Shown: positions 7,950-15,977 of the stretch, piece after piece
How the letters are laid out: each line of letters starts with the position of its first letter
Position numbering within the stretch: position 1 is the stretch's first letter
Origin: Streptomyces sp. NBC_01314
GTDB lineage: Bacteria; Actinomycetota; Actinomycetes; Streptomycetales; Streptomycetaceae
Direction: 5' to 3'
DNA: 64,000 bases
NCBI RefSeq assembly: GCF_041435215.1
Contig: NZ_CP108394.1
Location: 434,001-498,000, forward strand
Notes under the pieces: model-generated
What the model was told of the DNA's origin: nothing
Database searches by the model: none
The model's input: the letters and a program-made list of their open reading frames with translations, nothing else
Made by a program: the position numbers and the translations under genes

Positions 7950-9536
7950 TCAGGCCGTGGGCGTGCTCGGCGCACTCCGCCGCGCCGTCACCCACCGGCG
8001 CAGCTCGATCTTGTCCAGCTTGCCGCTGGCGTTGCGGGGCAGCCGGTCGATGACCATGACGTCGCTGGGGAGCTTGTAGCGGGCCAGATACCGGTCCGCG
8101 AACGCCCGTATCTCCTCCACCGTGGGCTCCGTACCGGACGCGCAGCTGAGGACGGCCAGGACGGTCTCGCCCCACTTGGCGTCCGGTACGCCGATGACGG
8201 CGGCCTCCAGGAGTCCGGGGTACTCCACGAGAACGCGCTCCACCTCGGCGGGGTACACGTTCTCGCCGCCGCTGATGATCATGTCCTTCAGGCGGTCCAC
8301 GATGTAGTAGAAGCCGTCCTTGTCCCGGTAGGCGATGTCCCCGGTGTGGAACCAGCCCATGTCGTCGAAGGCGGCCCGGGTGGCGTCCGGGTTGTCCCAG
8401 TATCCGGAGGTCACGTTGGGGCCGCGTACGCAGATCTCGCCCTGGGTGTCCGGTCCGTCGATCCCGGCCCCGGTGCCCGGGTCCGTCAGCCGGATCTCGG
8501 TGTACGGCATCGCGACGCCGGCCGAACCGGTCTTCTCCAGGGTCAGCCGGGCCGGCAGACACGTGGCGAACGGGGCCGTCTCGGTCAGCCCCCAGGCCTG
8601 CTGGAGCAGCAGGCCCGCCTCGCCGTAGTCCCTGATCAGCTGCGGCGGAACGGGAGCCCCCGCGACGATCGCGGAGCGCAGGGCGCCGAGGCCGGCCTCG
8701 GCGAAACCGGGCACCCGGGCGAGGGCCGCGTACATGGCGGGGACCGCGAAGAAGGTGTTCACGCGGTGGTCGACGAGGTCCTGAAGGCACTGGGCCGGAT
8801 CGAACGCCCGGCGCAGCACCACGGTGCCGCCGCGCACCAGGGTGCGCAGGGTGAGGGCGTTGAGGCCGCCGATGTGGAACAGCGGGGCGAGGGCCAGGTT
8901 CACGTCGTCCGTGCGGGTGTCCACGACGGCGTCGACGTTGACCGCGTTCCACCAGAGGTTGCCGTGGGTGAGCATGACGCCCTTGGGCCGACCGGTGGTG
9001 CCGGAGGTGTACATCAGGGCCGCGAGGTCGTCGTCGTACAGCGCGACGGGTTCCCGTACGGGGCGTTGCGGGCCGCGCAGCGCGGACAGCGGCGTCCAGC
9101 CGGGCGCGGGCGCGTCCGTCGCGGGGCACTCGGGGTCGGTGTCGACCAGCAGACGGCTGCGGGCGGGTACGTCGGCCAGGATCGACTCCGCCAGTTCGCG
9201 GTGACCCTCCTCGACGACGACGGTGTGGGCGCCGCAGTCGTTCAGGATGTGGCGGACCTCGTCGGCCGCGAGGCGGAAGTTGAGGGGGACGAAGACCGCG
9301 CCGAGATGAGCCGCGGCGAACAGCGTCTCCAGGAAGGTCACGCTGTTGAAGCCGAGGTAGGCGATCCGGTCCCCCCGGCGCAGCCCGTGCTCGGACAGCC
9401 CGGCGGCGAACTCCCCGACCGTGCCGCTGAGTTCCGCCGCGGAGACCTCGCGGCCCTCGTAGACGACGGCGGTTGCCGTGGGGTACAGAGCTCTGCGGTG
9501 CAGCGCGGCGGCGGGACTGATGTCGACGGCGGCCAT
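7950..9536 (-). CDS. Acyl-CoA synthetase (AMP-forming), possibly for cinnamate/phenylpropionate or medium-chain acids
   Basis: A 528-residue ANL-superfamily ligase starting at the ATG at 9536 (AAGGAG 8 nt upstream; a longer frame to 9572 lacks a site). The adenylation P-loop reads LMYTSGTTGRPKGVMLTHGN, a later core motif WGLTETAPF, and the hinge GWFHTGDIAYRDKDGF. The C-terminal catalytic lysine motif is PRNASGKLDKIELR. It forms an acyl-adenylate and then an acyl-CoA thioester. In the operon between hcaB and the GNAT gene, it suggests that the acid side chain of the substrate, or a product, can be activated with CoA. The exact acid is not determined by sequence. Confidence 0.88.
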   Translation of the reverse strand: MAAVDISPAAALHRRALYPTATAVVYEGREVSAAELSGTVGEFAAGLSEHGLRRGDRIAYLGFNSVTFLETLFAAAHLGAVFVPLNFRLAADEVRHILNDCGAHTVVVEEGHRELAESILADVPARSRLLVDTDPECPATDAPAPGWTPLSALRGPQRPVREPVALYDDDLAALMYTSGTTGRPKGVMLTHGNLWWNAVNVDAVVDTRTDDVNLALAPLFHIGGLNALTLRTLVRGGTVVLRRAFDPAQCLQDLVDHRVNTFFAVPAMYAALARVPGFAEAGLGALRSAIVAGAPVPPQLIRDYGEAGLLLQQAWGLTETAPFATCLPARLTLEKTGSAGVAMPYTEIRLTDPGTGAGIDGPDTQGEICVRGPNVTSGYWDNPDATRAAFDDMGWFHTGDIAYRDKDGFYYIVDRLKDMIISGGENVYPAEVERVLVEYPGLLEAAVIGVPDAKWGETVLAVLSCASGTEPTVEEIRAFADRYLARYKLPSDVMVIDRLPRNASGKLDKIELRRWVTARRSAPSTPTA

Positions 9537-9585
9537 GACGGCGGCTCCTTCAATGGCTGTCGGGCGGGACACGCGTGGGTGTGGG

Positions 9586-10443
9586 TCAGAGGCCCGCGCC
9601 GCCGGCGGGGGCGCGGAAACCGCGTACGGCGATGCCGCCGTCGGCGGGGATCACGGCACCGGTGACGGTGCCGCTGTCGGTGCGGGATGCCAGCAGGACG
9701 TACGGTCCGGTGAAGTCCTCCGGTTCAACGCTGGAGTCGTACAACGGGATCAGCGGCGGCGGTTTCTCGCCGGAGAGGGCCTGGGCCTCCTCGTTCCTGG
9801 CGAAGGACGCGGCGAGCGTGCGGTTGTGCAGGCCCAGGCTCTCGGGGCCGCGCAGCTGGGTGCGCATGCCGCCGACGGCGACGCCGTTGACGCGGACCCT
9901 CGGCGCCAGTTCGAAGGCGAACTGGCGCAGCAGGCCGAGGCAGGCGTGCTTGCTGGCGGTGTAGAGGGAGCCGCCGCCGTCGGTGTGGAGGGAGGCGTTC
10001 GACAGGGTCATCACGATGCTGCCGCGCGTGGCGACCAGCTCCCGCCAGGCAGCCTCCACAGCCAGCACGTACCCCTTGACGTTGATCGCGAAGATCTCGT
10101 CGAAGGCCTCGGCCAGTTCCTTGCCCGACAGCCGGGTCACACTGCGGTGGTAGTCCCAGATTCCGGCGTTCGGGACGAGGATGTCGAGCTTGCCGAACCG
10201 TTCGACGGTGGTCTCCACCGCCCGGTGCAGATCGTCCGGGCTGCGTACGTCGCCGGTGAGGGGCAATACCCGGTCGCCCAGCTCGCCGGCGGCGCTCACC
10301 ACCTCCTCCAGCTGCGCGGCCGTACGGCCGAGGACCGCGACGCGCGCGCCCTCGGCGAGGTAGCGCAGGGCGACGGCGCGACCGATGCCGGAGCCTCCGC
10401 CGGTGATCAGCGCGACCTCGTTCTCCAGCCAGTCCCTGCCCAT
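9586..10443 (-). CDS. hcaB: cis-2,3-dihydrodiol dehydrogenase (SDR), phenylpropionate/biphenyl type
   Basis: A 285-residue short-chain dehydrogenase that re-aromatises the cis-dihydrodiol to the catechol with NAD+ (EC 1.3.1.87 or a close relative). The N-terminal cofactor motif is ALITGGGSGIGRAVA. The NAG motif is in VPNAGIWDY. The catalytic residues follow as LSNASLHTDGGGSLYTASKH, giving Ser, Tyr and Lys in the BphB/HcaB arrangement. The ATG at 10443 has GGAGG upstream and follows mhpC by 2 bp. The context (dioxygenase upstream, ring cleavage downstream) makes the dihydrodiol dehydrogenase role firm; hcaB versus bphB specificity is inferred from the cluster. Confidence 0.9.
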   Translation of the reverse strand: MGRDWLENEVALITGGGSGIGRAVALRYLAEGARVAVLGRTAAQLEEVVSAAGELGDRVLPLTGDVRSPDDLHRAVETTVERFGKLDILVPNAGIWDYHRSVTRLSGKELAEAFDEIFAINVKGYVLAVEAAWRELVATRGSIVMTLSNASLHTDGGGSLYTASKHACLGLLRQFAFELAPRVRVNGVAVGGMRTQLRGPESLGLHNRTLAASFARNEEAQALSGEKPPPLIPLYDSSVEPEDFTGPYVLLASRTDSGTVTGAVIPADGGIAVRGFRAPAGGAGL

Positions 10444-10445
10444 GG

Positions 10446-11312
10446 TCAGGCCTCCTTGAGGAAGTCGGTGACCAGGCGCTCGAACTCGGCCTGCCGCTCC
10501 AGCTGCACCCAGTGGCCGCAGCCTCCGAACACATGCAGCCGGACGTCACGGATCTGCTTGAGCATGAGCTGGGCGCCGTCCAGGGTGATGGTGCGGTCGT
10601 CCCGGCCCCAGAGCAGGAGGGTGGGCGCCTTGATCCGGTGGACGCGCTGCCAGAGCGGGTCCATGCCGTGCCGTTTGGCGAAGGCCGCGTTGTAGGCGTG
10701 GTAGAAGGCGATGTGGGACTCGTCGAGCGAGGCCTCGTAGCGGGCCTGGGCGGTGTCCGCCCAGCGCTTGGGCTCGGCGGTCATCACGCCGATGAAGTCC
10801 CGCATCTTCTTCAGCGTCGGGCCCTCGCCGTTGTAGTAACGGAACATGGCCTTCTGCCCCTCGGTCGGGGTGGGCCCGAAGGACAGCCAGCCGCCGCCGG
10901 GTGCCATCAGCACCAGCTTCTCGACCCGCTCCGGGACTTCGAGCGCGGTGGCGATGGCGGCGGCGCCGCCGAGGCTGTTGCCGAGCAGGTGGAAGCGGTC
11001 GATGCCGAGGGCGTCCAGGGTCTGCAGCAGCGCGTCGACGGTGATCTCGGTGATGCTGCGGGCGTCCAGGTCCGCCTCGGTGGGCCGGTAGCTGGCGCCG
11101 AAGCCCGGCTGGTCGGGCAGGACCACGCGGAAGTGGGGGGCGAGGGCGGGCAGGTTCTGGTGGTAGTTGGCGACCGCGCTCGCACCGGGACCGCCGCCGT
11201 GCAGCAGCACCAGCGCCGGTCCTTCGCCGGTCTCGCCGACCGCGACGGGCCCGAGCGTGGTCCGCACGGTGTGCTCGACGAGCTTCGGCTCTTCGGTCTG
11301 GTCTGTGGTCAC
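10446..11312 (-). CDS. mhpC: Meta-cleavage product C-C hydrolase (alpha/beta fold)
   Basis: A 288-residue hydrolase from the GTG at 11312 (GGGAG 7 nt upstream), the same length as MhpC. It cleaves the ring-fission product (2-hydroxy-6-oxonona-2,4-dienedioate type, EC 3.7.1.14) to 2-hydroxypentadienoate and succinate or fumarate. The nucleophile lies in LLGNSLGGAAA, the oxyanion HGG motif in LLHGGGPGASA, the acid in LLLWGRDDRT and the histidine in CGHWVQLERQAEF, as in BphD/MhpC/HsaD. Two ATG codons further upstream (11338, 11354) sit inside duplicated DNA and are unlikely starts. It is followed 2 bp later by hcaB. Confidence 0.93.
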   Translation of the reverse strand: MTTDQTEEPKLVEHTVRTTLGPVAVGETGEGPALVLLHGGGPGASAVANYHQNLPALAPHFRVVLPDQPGFGASYRPTEADLDARSITEITVDALLQTLDALGIDRFHLLGNSLGGAAAIATALEVPERVEKLVLMAPGGGWLSFGPTPTEGQKAMFRYYNGEGPTLKKMRDFIGVMTAEPKRWADTAQARYEASLDESHIAFYHAYNAAFAKRHGMDPLWQRVHRIKAPTLLLWGRDDRTITLDGAQLMLKQIRDVRLHVFGGCGHWVQLERQAEFERLVTDFLKEA

Positions 11313-11322
11313 GAGGGGTCTC

Positions 11323-11399
11323 CCGGTCGTTCGTTCATCCGGTCGTTCGTTCATCGGCGGTCAGGTCGGCCGGTCGGTCGGCCGGTCGGTCGGCCGGTC
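11323..11399. repeat. Short tandem repeats upstream of mhpC
   Basis: A 16-bp unit CCGGTCGTTCGTTCAT is present twice in tandem (11323-11338, 11339-11354). It is followed by three perfect copies of the 12-bp unit GGTCGGCCGGTC (11364-11399). The block lies in the spacer between hcaF and mhpC and is built of GGTC/GGCC words, suggesting replication slippage. Confidence 0.9.
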
Positions 11400-11432
11400 G
11401 TTCATCGGCCGTCCCGCCGTCCCGCCGTCCGG

Positions 11433-11999
11433 TCAGAGAAAAGTGCTGATGTTCTTGGCGAGCAGGACGTTCTGGTCGAGCAGGATCGTGCGGCGGGCGA
11501 TCAACAGCCGCCCGTCGTCCGGGGCGCGGCGCAGCAGGTCGGTACGGCCACCGGCGTAGAGGTCGACCTCTCGTTCCAGGCGGTTGCGGTAGCAGAGGAA
11601 GGCCGACTCGGCGACGTACTCCCCCGGCTCCTCGACGGCCCGGACCATGACGTTGGTGATCAGGTGCCGGGATCTGGACGGCGGGTCCTCGGCCCAGGCC
11701 ATGCCCGAGTCGAAGCGGCGGATCCGCCAGGCCAGACTCGCCTTGGTCTCGTCGAAGATCGCCACCTCACCGGGCGCCCCGTCGGCCAGCGCCTGTTGCC
11801 GCCGCAGCCGGTTGGTGCGCACCGGCGCCCAGTAGTGCAGATCCTCCGCGAGCAGGTCCAGCCAGTCCGCGTAGCGGTGCTGGTCGAGCAACTGCGCCTC
11901 AAGGGCGTACAGCCGCTGCACTTCGAAATGCAGCCGAATATCGGGATCGGACACCGTCTGCGTCCCGGCGACCGCCGGCTCCGGCGCGTGAACACTCAT
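11433..11999 (-). CDS. hcaF: Aromatic-ring-hydroxylating dioxygenase beta subunit
   Basis: A 188-residue small (beta) subunit of a Rieske-type dioxygenase, with the NTF2-like fold of the HcaF/BphE family. The ATG at 11999 has AGGAGG in close position. Typical segments are VQRLYALEAQLLDQHRYADW near residue 30, LLAEDLHYWAPVRTN, and RHLITNVMVRAVEEPGEY. The C-terminus has DLLRRAPDDGRLLIARRTI with the usual LLDQNVLLAKNISTFL ending. It structurally supports the alpha3beta3 oxygenase. It is separated from the alpha gene by the ferredoxin and reductase genes plus a 640-bp non-coding gap, unlike the usual adjacent alpha-beta order. Confidence 0.93.
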   Translation of the reverse strand: MSVHAPEPAVAGTQTVSDPDIRLHFEVQRLYALEAQLLDQHRYADWLDLLAEDLHYWAPVRTNRLRRQQALADGAPGEVAIFDETKASLAWRIRRFDSGMAWAEDPPSRSRHLITNVMVRAVEEPGEYVAESAFLCYRNRLEREVDLYAGGRTDLLRRAPDDGRLLIARRTILLDQNVLLAKNISTFL

Positions 12000-12641
12000 C
12001 GGTGGTTCCTCCTGCGGGCCTCGCTGCTTGCAGGCATTCCAGCGCGGAGTACGGGGCACGGGGAGCGCGTGTGCCATGGGGCGGCACAGCCGCGGGGGTT
12101 GGAACTGCTCACCAAGGAGTGCGCACAAGGCCGAATTGGCTCGATGGTGTGATCGTCCGCTTGCGGGCTTGCGGGCTTGCGGGCTTGCGGGCTTGCGGGC
12201 TTGCGGTGCCCTGGGCTGATCGGCTGACGTGATCGTGCGACCTGGGACACCGGGTACGGCGTCGGCGTGCGGGCCCCTGCTCCACCAGAGGATGGTTCAG
12301 GGCCTCCCCGTCGCCTTTGGCCGTACCCACATGGCCAGGTCGCGCAGGGCTGTGTCCGTCAGCGGCCTCCGGCCGCGGGGGCCTCCCGGGGCCGAGAACG
12401 CCGGGGACCAGCTCGCCCAAGACCGTTCGGGGCGCGCGGCTGAACGGACTCACCCCCGCTCGGTCAGGAACGGTCGGTCCGAGAACCCGGCGCGGACACC
12501 GAGGCCCAACGGCCGTACCGCAGCGCGTCGGCCGGAGCCCGGCGGACGAGCCGCGGAACGCCGCCCGAAGCCGGTCGGACAAGCCCCGGCACGGTCACCC
12601 GGGCAGCCCTCGGTGAGGGGCGCCGGTCAGGCCCCGGGGCG
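12000..12641. other. Non-coding gap inside the catabolic cluster
   Basis: No convincing gene is visible on either strand; the open frames here lack ribosome-binding sites and family motifs. The gap contains the 8-bp tandem repeat at 12159-12206 and otherwise GC-rich sequence without clear structure. It separates the reductase gene from hcaF and may hold an extra promoter or be a scar of a deleted gene. Confidence 0.6.
12159..12206. repeat. Six perfect tandem copies of an 8-bp unit
   Basis: GCTTGCGG is repeated six times without mismatch, 48 bp in all. The unit length is not a multiple of three, consistent with non-coding DNA and slippage-driven copy variation. Confidence 0.97.
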
Positions 12642-13868
12642 TCATCGTCTGAGGAGGGTCCGCAGGTCGGTGTGCTCGTCGGTCAGTTCTGTGGGGGACA
12701 GGCGGACCCCTCGGTCGATGAGACGCCGGGCGGCCTTGATGTCCCGGGCGCGGTCGATGGCGGCTGCCGCGACCAGGCGGTCGCCGCGCAGGCCGAAGGC
12801 GGTGAAGGCACCGCTGTCCGGGTCGCCCCGCAGTACGTGCCGCCCGGCGTCCGCCATGGTGCCGACCGCCTCCAGGCGTGAGCCGTGCCGGTCGGACCAG
12901 AACCAGGGCGCGCCCGCGTCCGGCACGGGACGGCCCAGGAGGCCCAGGGCGGCGGCCTCGCCGTCCCGCTGGGCGGCCTCCCAGTGCTCGTGCCGTACGC
13001 GGTGGGCGTCCGGGCGGGCCACGTCGCCGACGGCGAAGACGTTCGGGTGGGACGTGCGCTGCCCGGGGTGGACGACGACGCCGTTGTCGACGCGCAGCCC
13101 GGCGGCCTCGGCCACTTCCGTGGCCGGGTGGATGCCGATGCCTGCCACCAGCGTGTCGGCGGCCAGGGTGCCGCCGTACCCGGCGAGGCGTACGCGGAGC
13201 CCGCCCGGGCTTCGCTCGACGCTCTCGACCCCGGCGGTGATCACCTTGATGCCCTCGGCTGTGTGCCTGTGGTGCAGCACGCCCGCGATGTCACCGCCGA
13301 CGGCCGCGGCCAGCGGCACCGGCACGGGGTCGACGAGGGTGACCCGGCAGCCGAGGGCCACAGCGACGGCGGCGGTCTCGGCGCCGATCAGTCCGGCGCC
13401 GACGACGATCACTCGGGCGCCGGGCAGCAGCCGTTCCCGGAGGCGTTCCGCGTCCTCCCAGGTACGCAGCGGACGGACCGCCGGGTCGTCGCCGCCGGGC
13501 ACCGGCAGCGGGCGCGGTGTGCCCCCGGTGGCCAGCACGATCCGGTCGGCCGCGGCGACCGTGCCGTCGGCCAGTTCCACGCCGCCCGAGTGGGGGCGGA
13601 TCGCACGGACCCGGGCGCCCTCACGCACCTGGACGCGCTGTTCCTCGTACCACCGTTCGGGCCGCAGCAGGACGTCCTCGCGCCGGGCCTTGCCGAGCAG
13701 GACGTCCTTGCTGAGCGGCGGCCGGTCGTACGGCAGGCCGCGCTCGGCGGAGTACAGGACCAGTTCCCCGTCGTACCCCTGGACGCGCAGCGCGTCGCAG
13801 GTGGAGACGGCGGCCAGGCCCGCGCCGACGACGGCGATCCGCCGGGGCGAGGACGGCGGGGAGCTCAT
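12642..13868 (-). CDS. hcaD: Ferredoxin--NAD(+) reductase component of aromatic dioxygenase
   Basis: A 408-residue FAD- and NADH-binding reductase that passes electrons to the Rieske ferredoxin. The FAD motif RIAVVGAGLAAVSTCDALR is at the N-terminus, PYDRPPLSKDVLLG follows, and the second Rossmann motif VIVVGAGLIGAETAAVAVAL is near residue 150. The FAD-ribose motif is SHPNVFAVGDVARP. The C-terminal third has HEHWEAAQRDGEAAA, characteristic of HcaD/BphA4. The ATG at 13868 overlaps the ferredoxin stop codon (ATGA), so the electron-transfer pair is coupled. Confidence 0.93.
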   Translation of the reverse strand: MSSPPSSPRRIAVVGAGLAAVSTCDALRVQGYDGELVLYSAERGLPYDRPPLSKDVLLGKARREDVLLRPERWYEEQRVQVREGARVRAIRPHSGGVELADGTVAAADRIVLATGGTPRPLPVPGGDDPAVRPLRTWEDAERLRERLLPGARVIVVGAGLIGAETAAVAVALGCRVTLVDPVPVPLAAAVGGDIAGVLHHRHTAEGIKVITAGVESVERSPGGLRVRLAGYGGTLAADTLVAGIGIHPATEVAEAAGLRVDNGVVVHPGQRTSHPNVFAVGDVARPDAHRVRHEHWEAAQRDGEAAALGLLGRPVPDAGAPWFWSDRHGSRLEAVGTMADAGRHVLRGDPDSGAFTAFGLRGDRLVAAAAIDRARDIKAARRLIDRGVRLSPTELTDEHTDLRTLLRR

Positions 13869-14227
13869 TCGGCGGCCTCCGCACCGGGTCGGCCGGGGTG
13901 GAGCCAGATGGCGTCGTCGCGGACCTCGACGCGGTGGGTGCGCACGGCGAGGGTGGCGGGCATGCACTGCGGGTCGCCCGACTTCAGACAGAAGCGGGCG
14001 CTGTGCAGCGGGCACTCGACCTCGCCGTCCTCGATCCAGCCCTCGGACAGGGACGCCTGGCCGTGCGAGCAGGTGTCGTCGAGGGCGTAGTAGGCGCCGC
14101 CGTCGTGGAAGACGGCGATGGCGTCGCCGTGACCGCTGGTCTCGGCGGGCACCTTCAGCGCCTCGCCGTCCTCGATGTCGCCGACGGTGGCGACGCGCAC
14201 AGCGGTGCTGCTCGTGTTCGTGCTCAT
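13865..14227 (-). CDS. hcaC: Rieske [2Fe-2S] ferredoxin of aromatic dioxygenase
   Basis: A 120-residue Rieske ferredoxin. The cluster ligands are visible as the Cys-x-His of DDTCSHGQASLSEGW and the Cys-x-x-His of VECPLHSARFCL, about 17 residues apart. It shuttles electrons from the reductase to the oxygenase. It overlaps the oxygenase alpha gene upstream and the reductase gene downstream by 4 bp each. It is slightly longer than the roughly 106 residues usual for HcaC, owing to both ends. Confidence 0.93.
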   Translation of the reverse strand: MSTNTSSTAVRVATVGDIEDGEALKVPAETSGHGDAIAVFHDGGAYYALDDTCSHGQASLSEGWIEDGEVECPLHSARFCLKSGDPQCMPATLAVRTHRVEVRDDAIWLHPGRPGAEAAE

Positions 14228-15576
14228 CGGGTGTCCTTCTCGTGCATCTCGGCCTTTTCGGCCTTCTCATGCCAGGCGGGCGTGTTCATCAGGTCGCGCC
14301 AGCGGGCGTACAGGCCGCGGGCGGCGCCGTCGGTGTAGAGGCGGCCGGTGGTGCCCGGATGGACACCGTCCTCGGCCTCCAGCCCCAGACCCATCTGGTA
14401 GTTGAGGGTCATCGAGCCGGAGACGAAGCCATGGGCCGTGGCCTGGCACTCGCTCCAGTTCTCGCCGTCGTCCTGCTCGAAGATGCCGGTGGGCCCGAAC
14501 GTCCGCAGGTTGTAGAGCCGTTGGGCGTCCTTCACCTCGTCCGGCATGGACCGGTCGACGAGCGTCCAGGCCCAGACCTCCATCCGGTCCGGGCCCTTGG
14601 GGTGCCAGACCCGGATGGATCCGTTGACCGGGAGGTAGGAGAAGTTGGGGAAGACGGTGGCGTGCCCGGTGGTCATAGGCCCCTCCACCCGGGCGTCACC
14701 GAGCCGCTCGCGCAGCGCCTCGTAGTCGTAGTGGGCGTGCACGATCCGGTCGTCGAAGCGGCTCTTGGGGTGGGTCGGGAAGCCGTGCCCGTGCCCGAGC
14801 GGATCAGCGTACTGCCGTCCCGGGGTCTGCACGATCTCCGTCCTGGGGCCCTTGCCCGTCGGCGACATGACCATCAGCGCCGAGGCGTGCGAGATGTTGA
14901 CGTGGTACCAGTCGGAGGCGAACTGCTCGGCCGCCAGCTTCCAGTTGCCCTCCAGCACCCACTTGTGCACCCCGCCGACGACCTCGGTGCCCTCCGGATC
15001 ACGATCCAGCATGGCGTCGATGTACCAGGTCATGCCGCCCAGCGCCTCGACGAGCGTCGGCGCCTCGGGATTCCACGTGGCGAAGACGAGCCCCTTGTAG
15101 GAGTCGAGCCGCGCGACCTCGAGCAGTCCCCACCGGTCCTGCTCGAAGTGGTCCGGATAGTCGCCCTGGTTGGGGACGTTGACGAGCTTGCCCGAGGTGT
15201 CGTACGACCAGCCGTGGTAGCTGCACGTGAACGCCTTGGTCGCGCCGGCGTCGGCCCGGCAGACCCGCATCCCGCGGTGTCGGCAGGCATTGAGGAACGC
15301 CCGCAGCTTCCGGTCCCGGCCCATCGCGACGATGACCGGGTCCTCCCCCATGTACGTGGTGAAGAAGTCGCCGGGCTTCTTGAACTGGCTCTCATGGGCG
15401 AGGAACAGCCAGCTCGGCGCGAAGACCCGGCGCAGCTCCTGCTGGTACAGGGCCCGGTCGCTGAAGATCGTGCGGTCGATCAGCCCGTGGTCGAGGTCGA
15501 AGTACGCACTCACGTCGACGGACGGGCGCGGCACCCCGGCGAGACGGTCCAGGGGCCGTACGGGCGGGGAAGTCAT
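14224..15576 (-). CDS. hcaE: Rieske dioxygenase alpha subunit, phenylpropionate/cinnamate type
   Basis: A 450-residue catalytic subunit that adds both atoms of O2 to the aromatic ring, giving the cis-dihydrodiol. The Rieske ligands are in NACRHRGMRVC and TCSYHGWSYD, and the mononuclear iron ligands begin in the segment SDWYHVNISH. It starts at the ATG at 15576, with GAGGAGG upstream, and is the first gene of the minus-strand operon. The family (BphA1/HcaE/NdoB-like) is clear; preference for phenylpropionate or cinnamate is inferred from the full mhp-type lower pathway behind it. Confidence 0.93.
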   Translation of the reverse strand: MTSPPVRPLDRLAGVPRPSVDVSAYFDLDHGLIDRTIFSDRALYQQELRRVFAPSWLFLAHESQFKKPGDFFTTYMGEDPVIVAMGRDRKLRAFLNACRHRGMRVCRADAGATKAFTCSYHGWSYDTSGKLVNVPNQGDYPDHFEQDRWGLLEVARLDSYKGLVFATWNPEAPTLVEALGGMTWYIDAMLDRDPEGTEVVGGVHKWVLEGNWKLAAEQFASDWYHVNISHASALMVMSPTGKGPRTEIVQTPGRQYADPLGHGHGFPTHPKSRFDDRIVHAHYDYEALRERLGDARVEGPMTTGHATVFPNFSYLPVNGSIRVWHPKGPDRMEVWAWTLVDRSMPDEVKDAQRLYNLRTFGPTGIFEQDDGENWSECQATAHGFVSGSMTLNYQMGLGLEAEDGVHPGTTGRLYTDGAARGLYARWRDLMNTPAWHEKAEKAEMHEKDTR

Positions 15577-15977
15577 CGCTGGGCCTCCTCGGCACAGGCC
15601 GGGGCGAGGTCCAGGCGGCCGGGCGGTGTGCATACGGGTGCGGGTGCAGGCCCCAGCGCGGGTACCGGTGCGGAGCCCAGGCGTCCGGATCCGGGGCGCG
15701 GGACCATCACGCCACCCGACTCCCCAGGTCGCGCGGCCCCTCGGTGCCGACGCACACGGTCTGCTGAGCGGAGCGTCGGCGCTGCGGTGTCGAGTCGGTG
15801 CATGCGGTCAGAAGACGTCAGGTGCGCAGGCCCGGCCCAGCCCACGTGCCGTGATGTGGCACACGGACGTGCCGTGATCAACGCACCGTCCCCGCCCGTT
15901 TACAACCCGCAAAGGGCCCCCTACATTGGACGCGCGTCCATTATGATGGCTGCGTCCGCATAGTTCCGGGAGCCCCC
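15577..15977. promoter_or_regulatory. Divergent promoter region of the hca operon and iclR gene
   Basis: About 400 bp of non-coding DNA between hcaE (minus) and the IclR gene (plus). It must hold both promoters. The clearest element is the perfect palindrome TGGACGCGCGTCCA at 15927-15940, about 40 bp before the iclR start and in an AT-richer patch, a likely IclR operator. No other gene is seen. Confidence 0.6.

Noticed and set aside
12159..12206. CRISPR array
   Set aside because: The units are only 8 bp, perfectly contiguous and without spacers; no cas genes are present anywhere in the window.
12109..12582. A 157-codon minus-strand frame in the hca gap
   Set aside because: It reads through the 8-bp repeats, has no RBS or family pattern and is strongly Arg/Pro/Ser biased.
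12229..15963. A 1244-codon plus-strand open frame
   Set aside because: It lies antisense to hcaE, hcaC and hcaD, which have clear motifs, RBSs and coupled starts. Its product is low-complexity Arg/Pro/Ser, typical of a GC-skew shadow.
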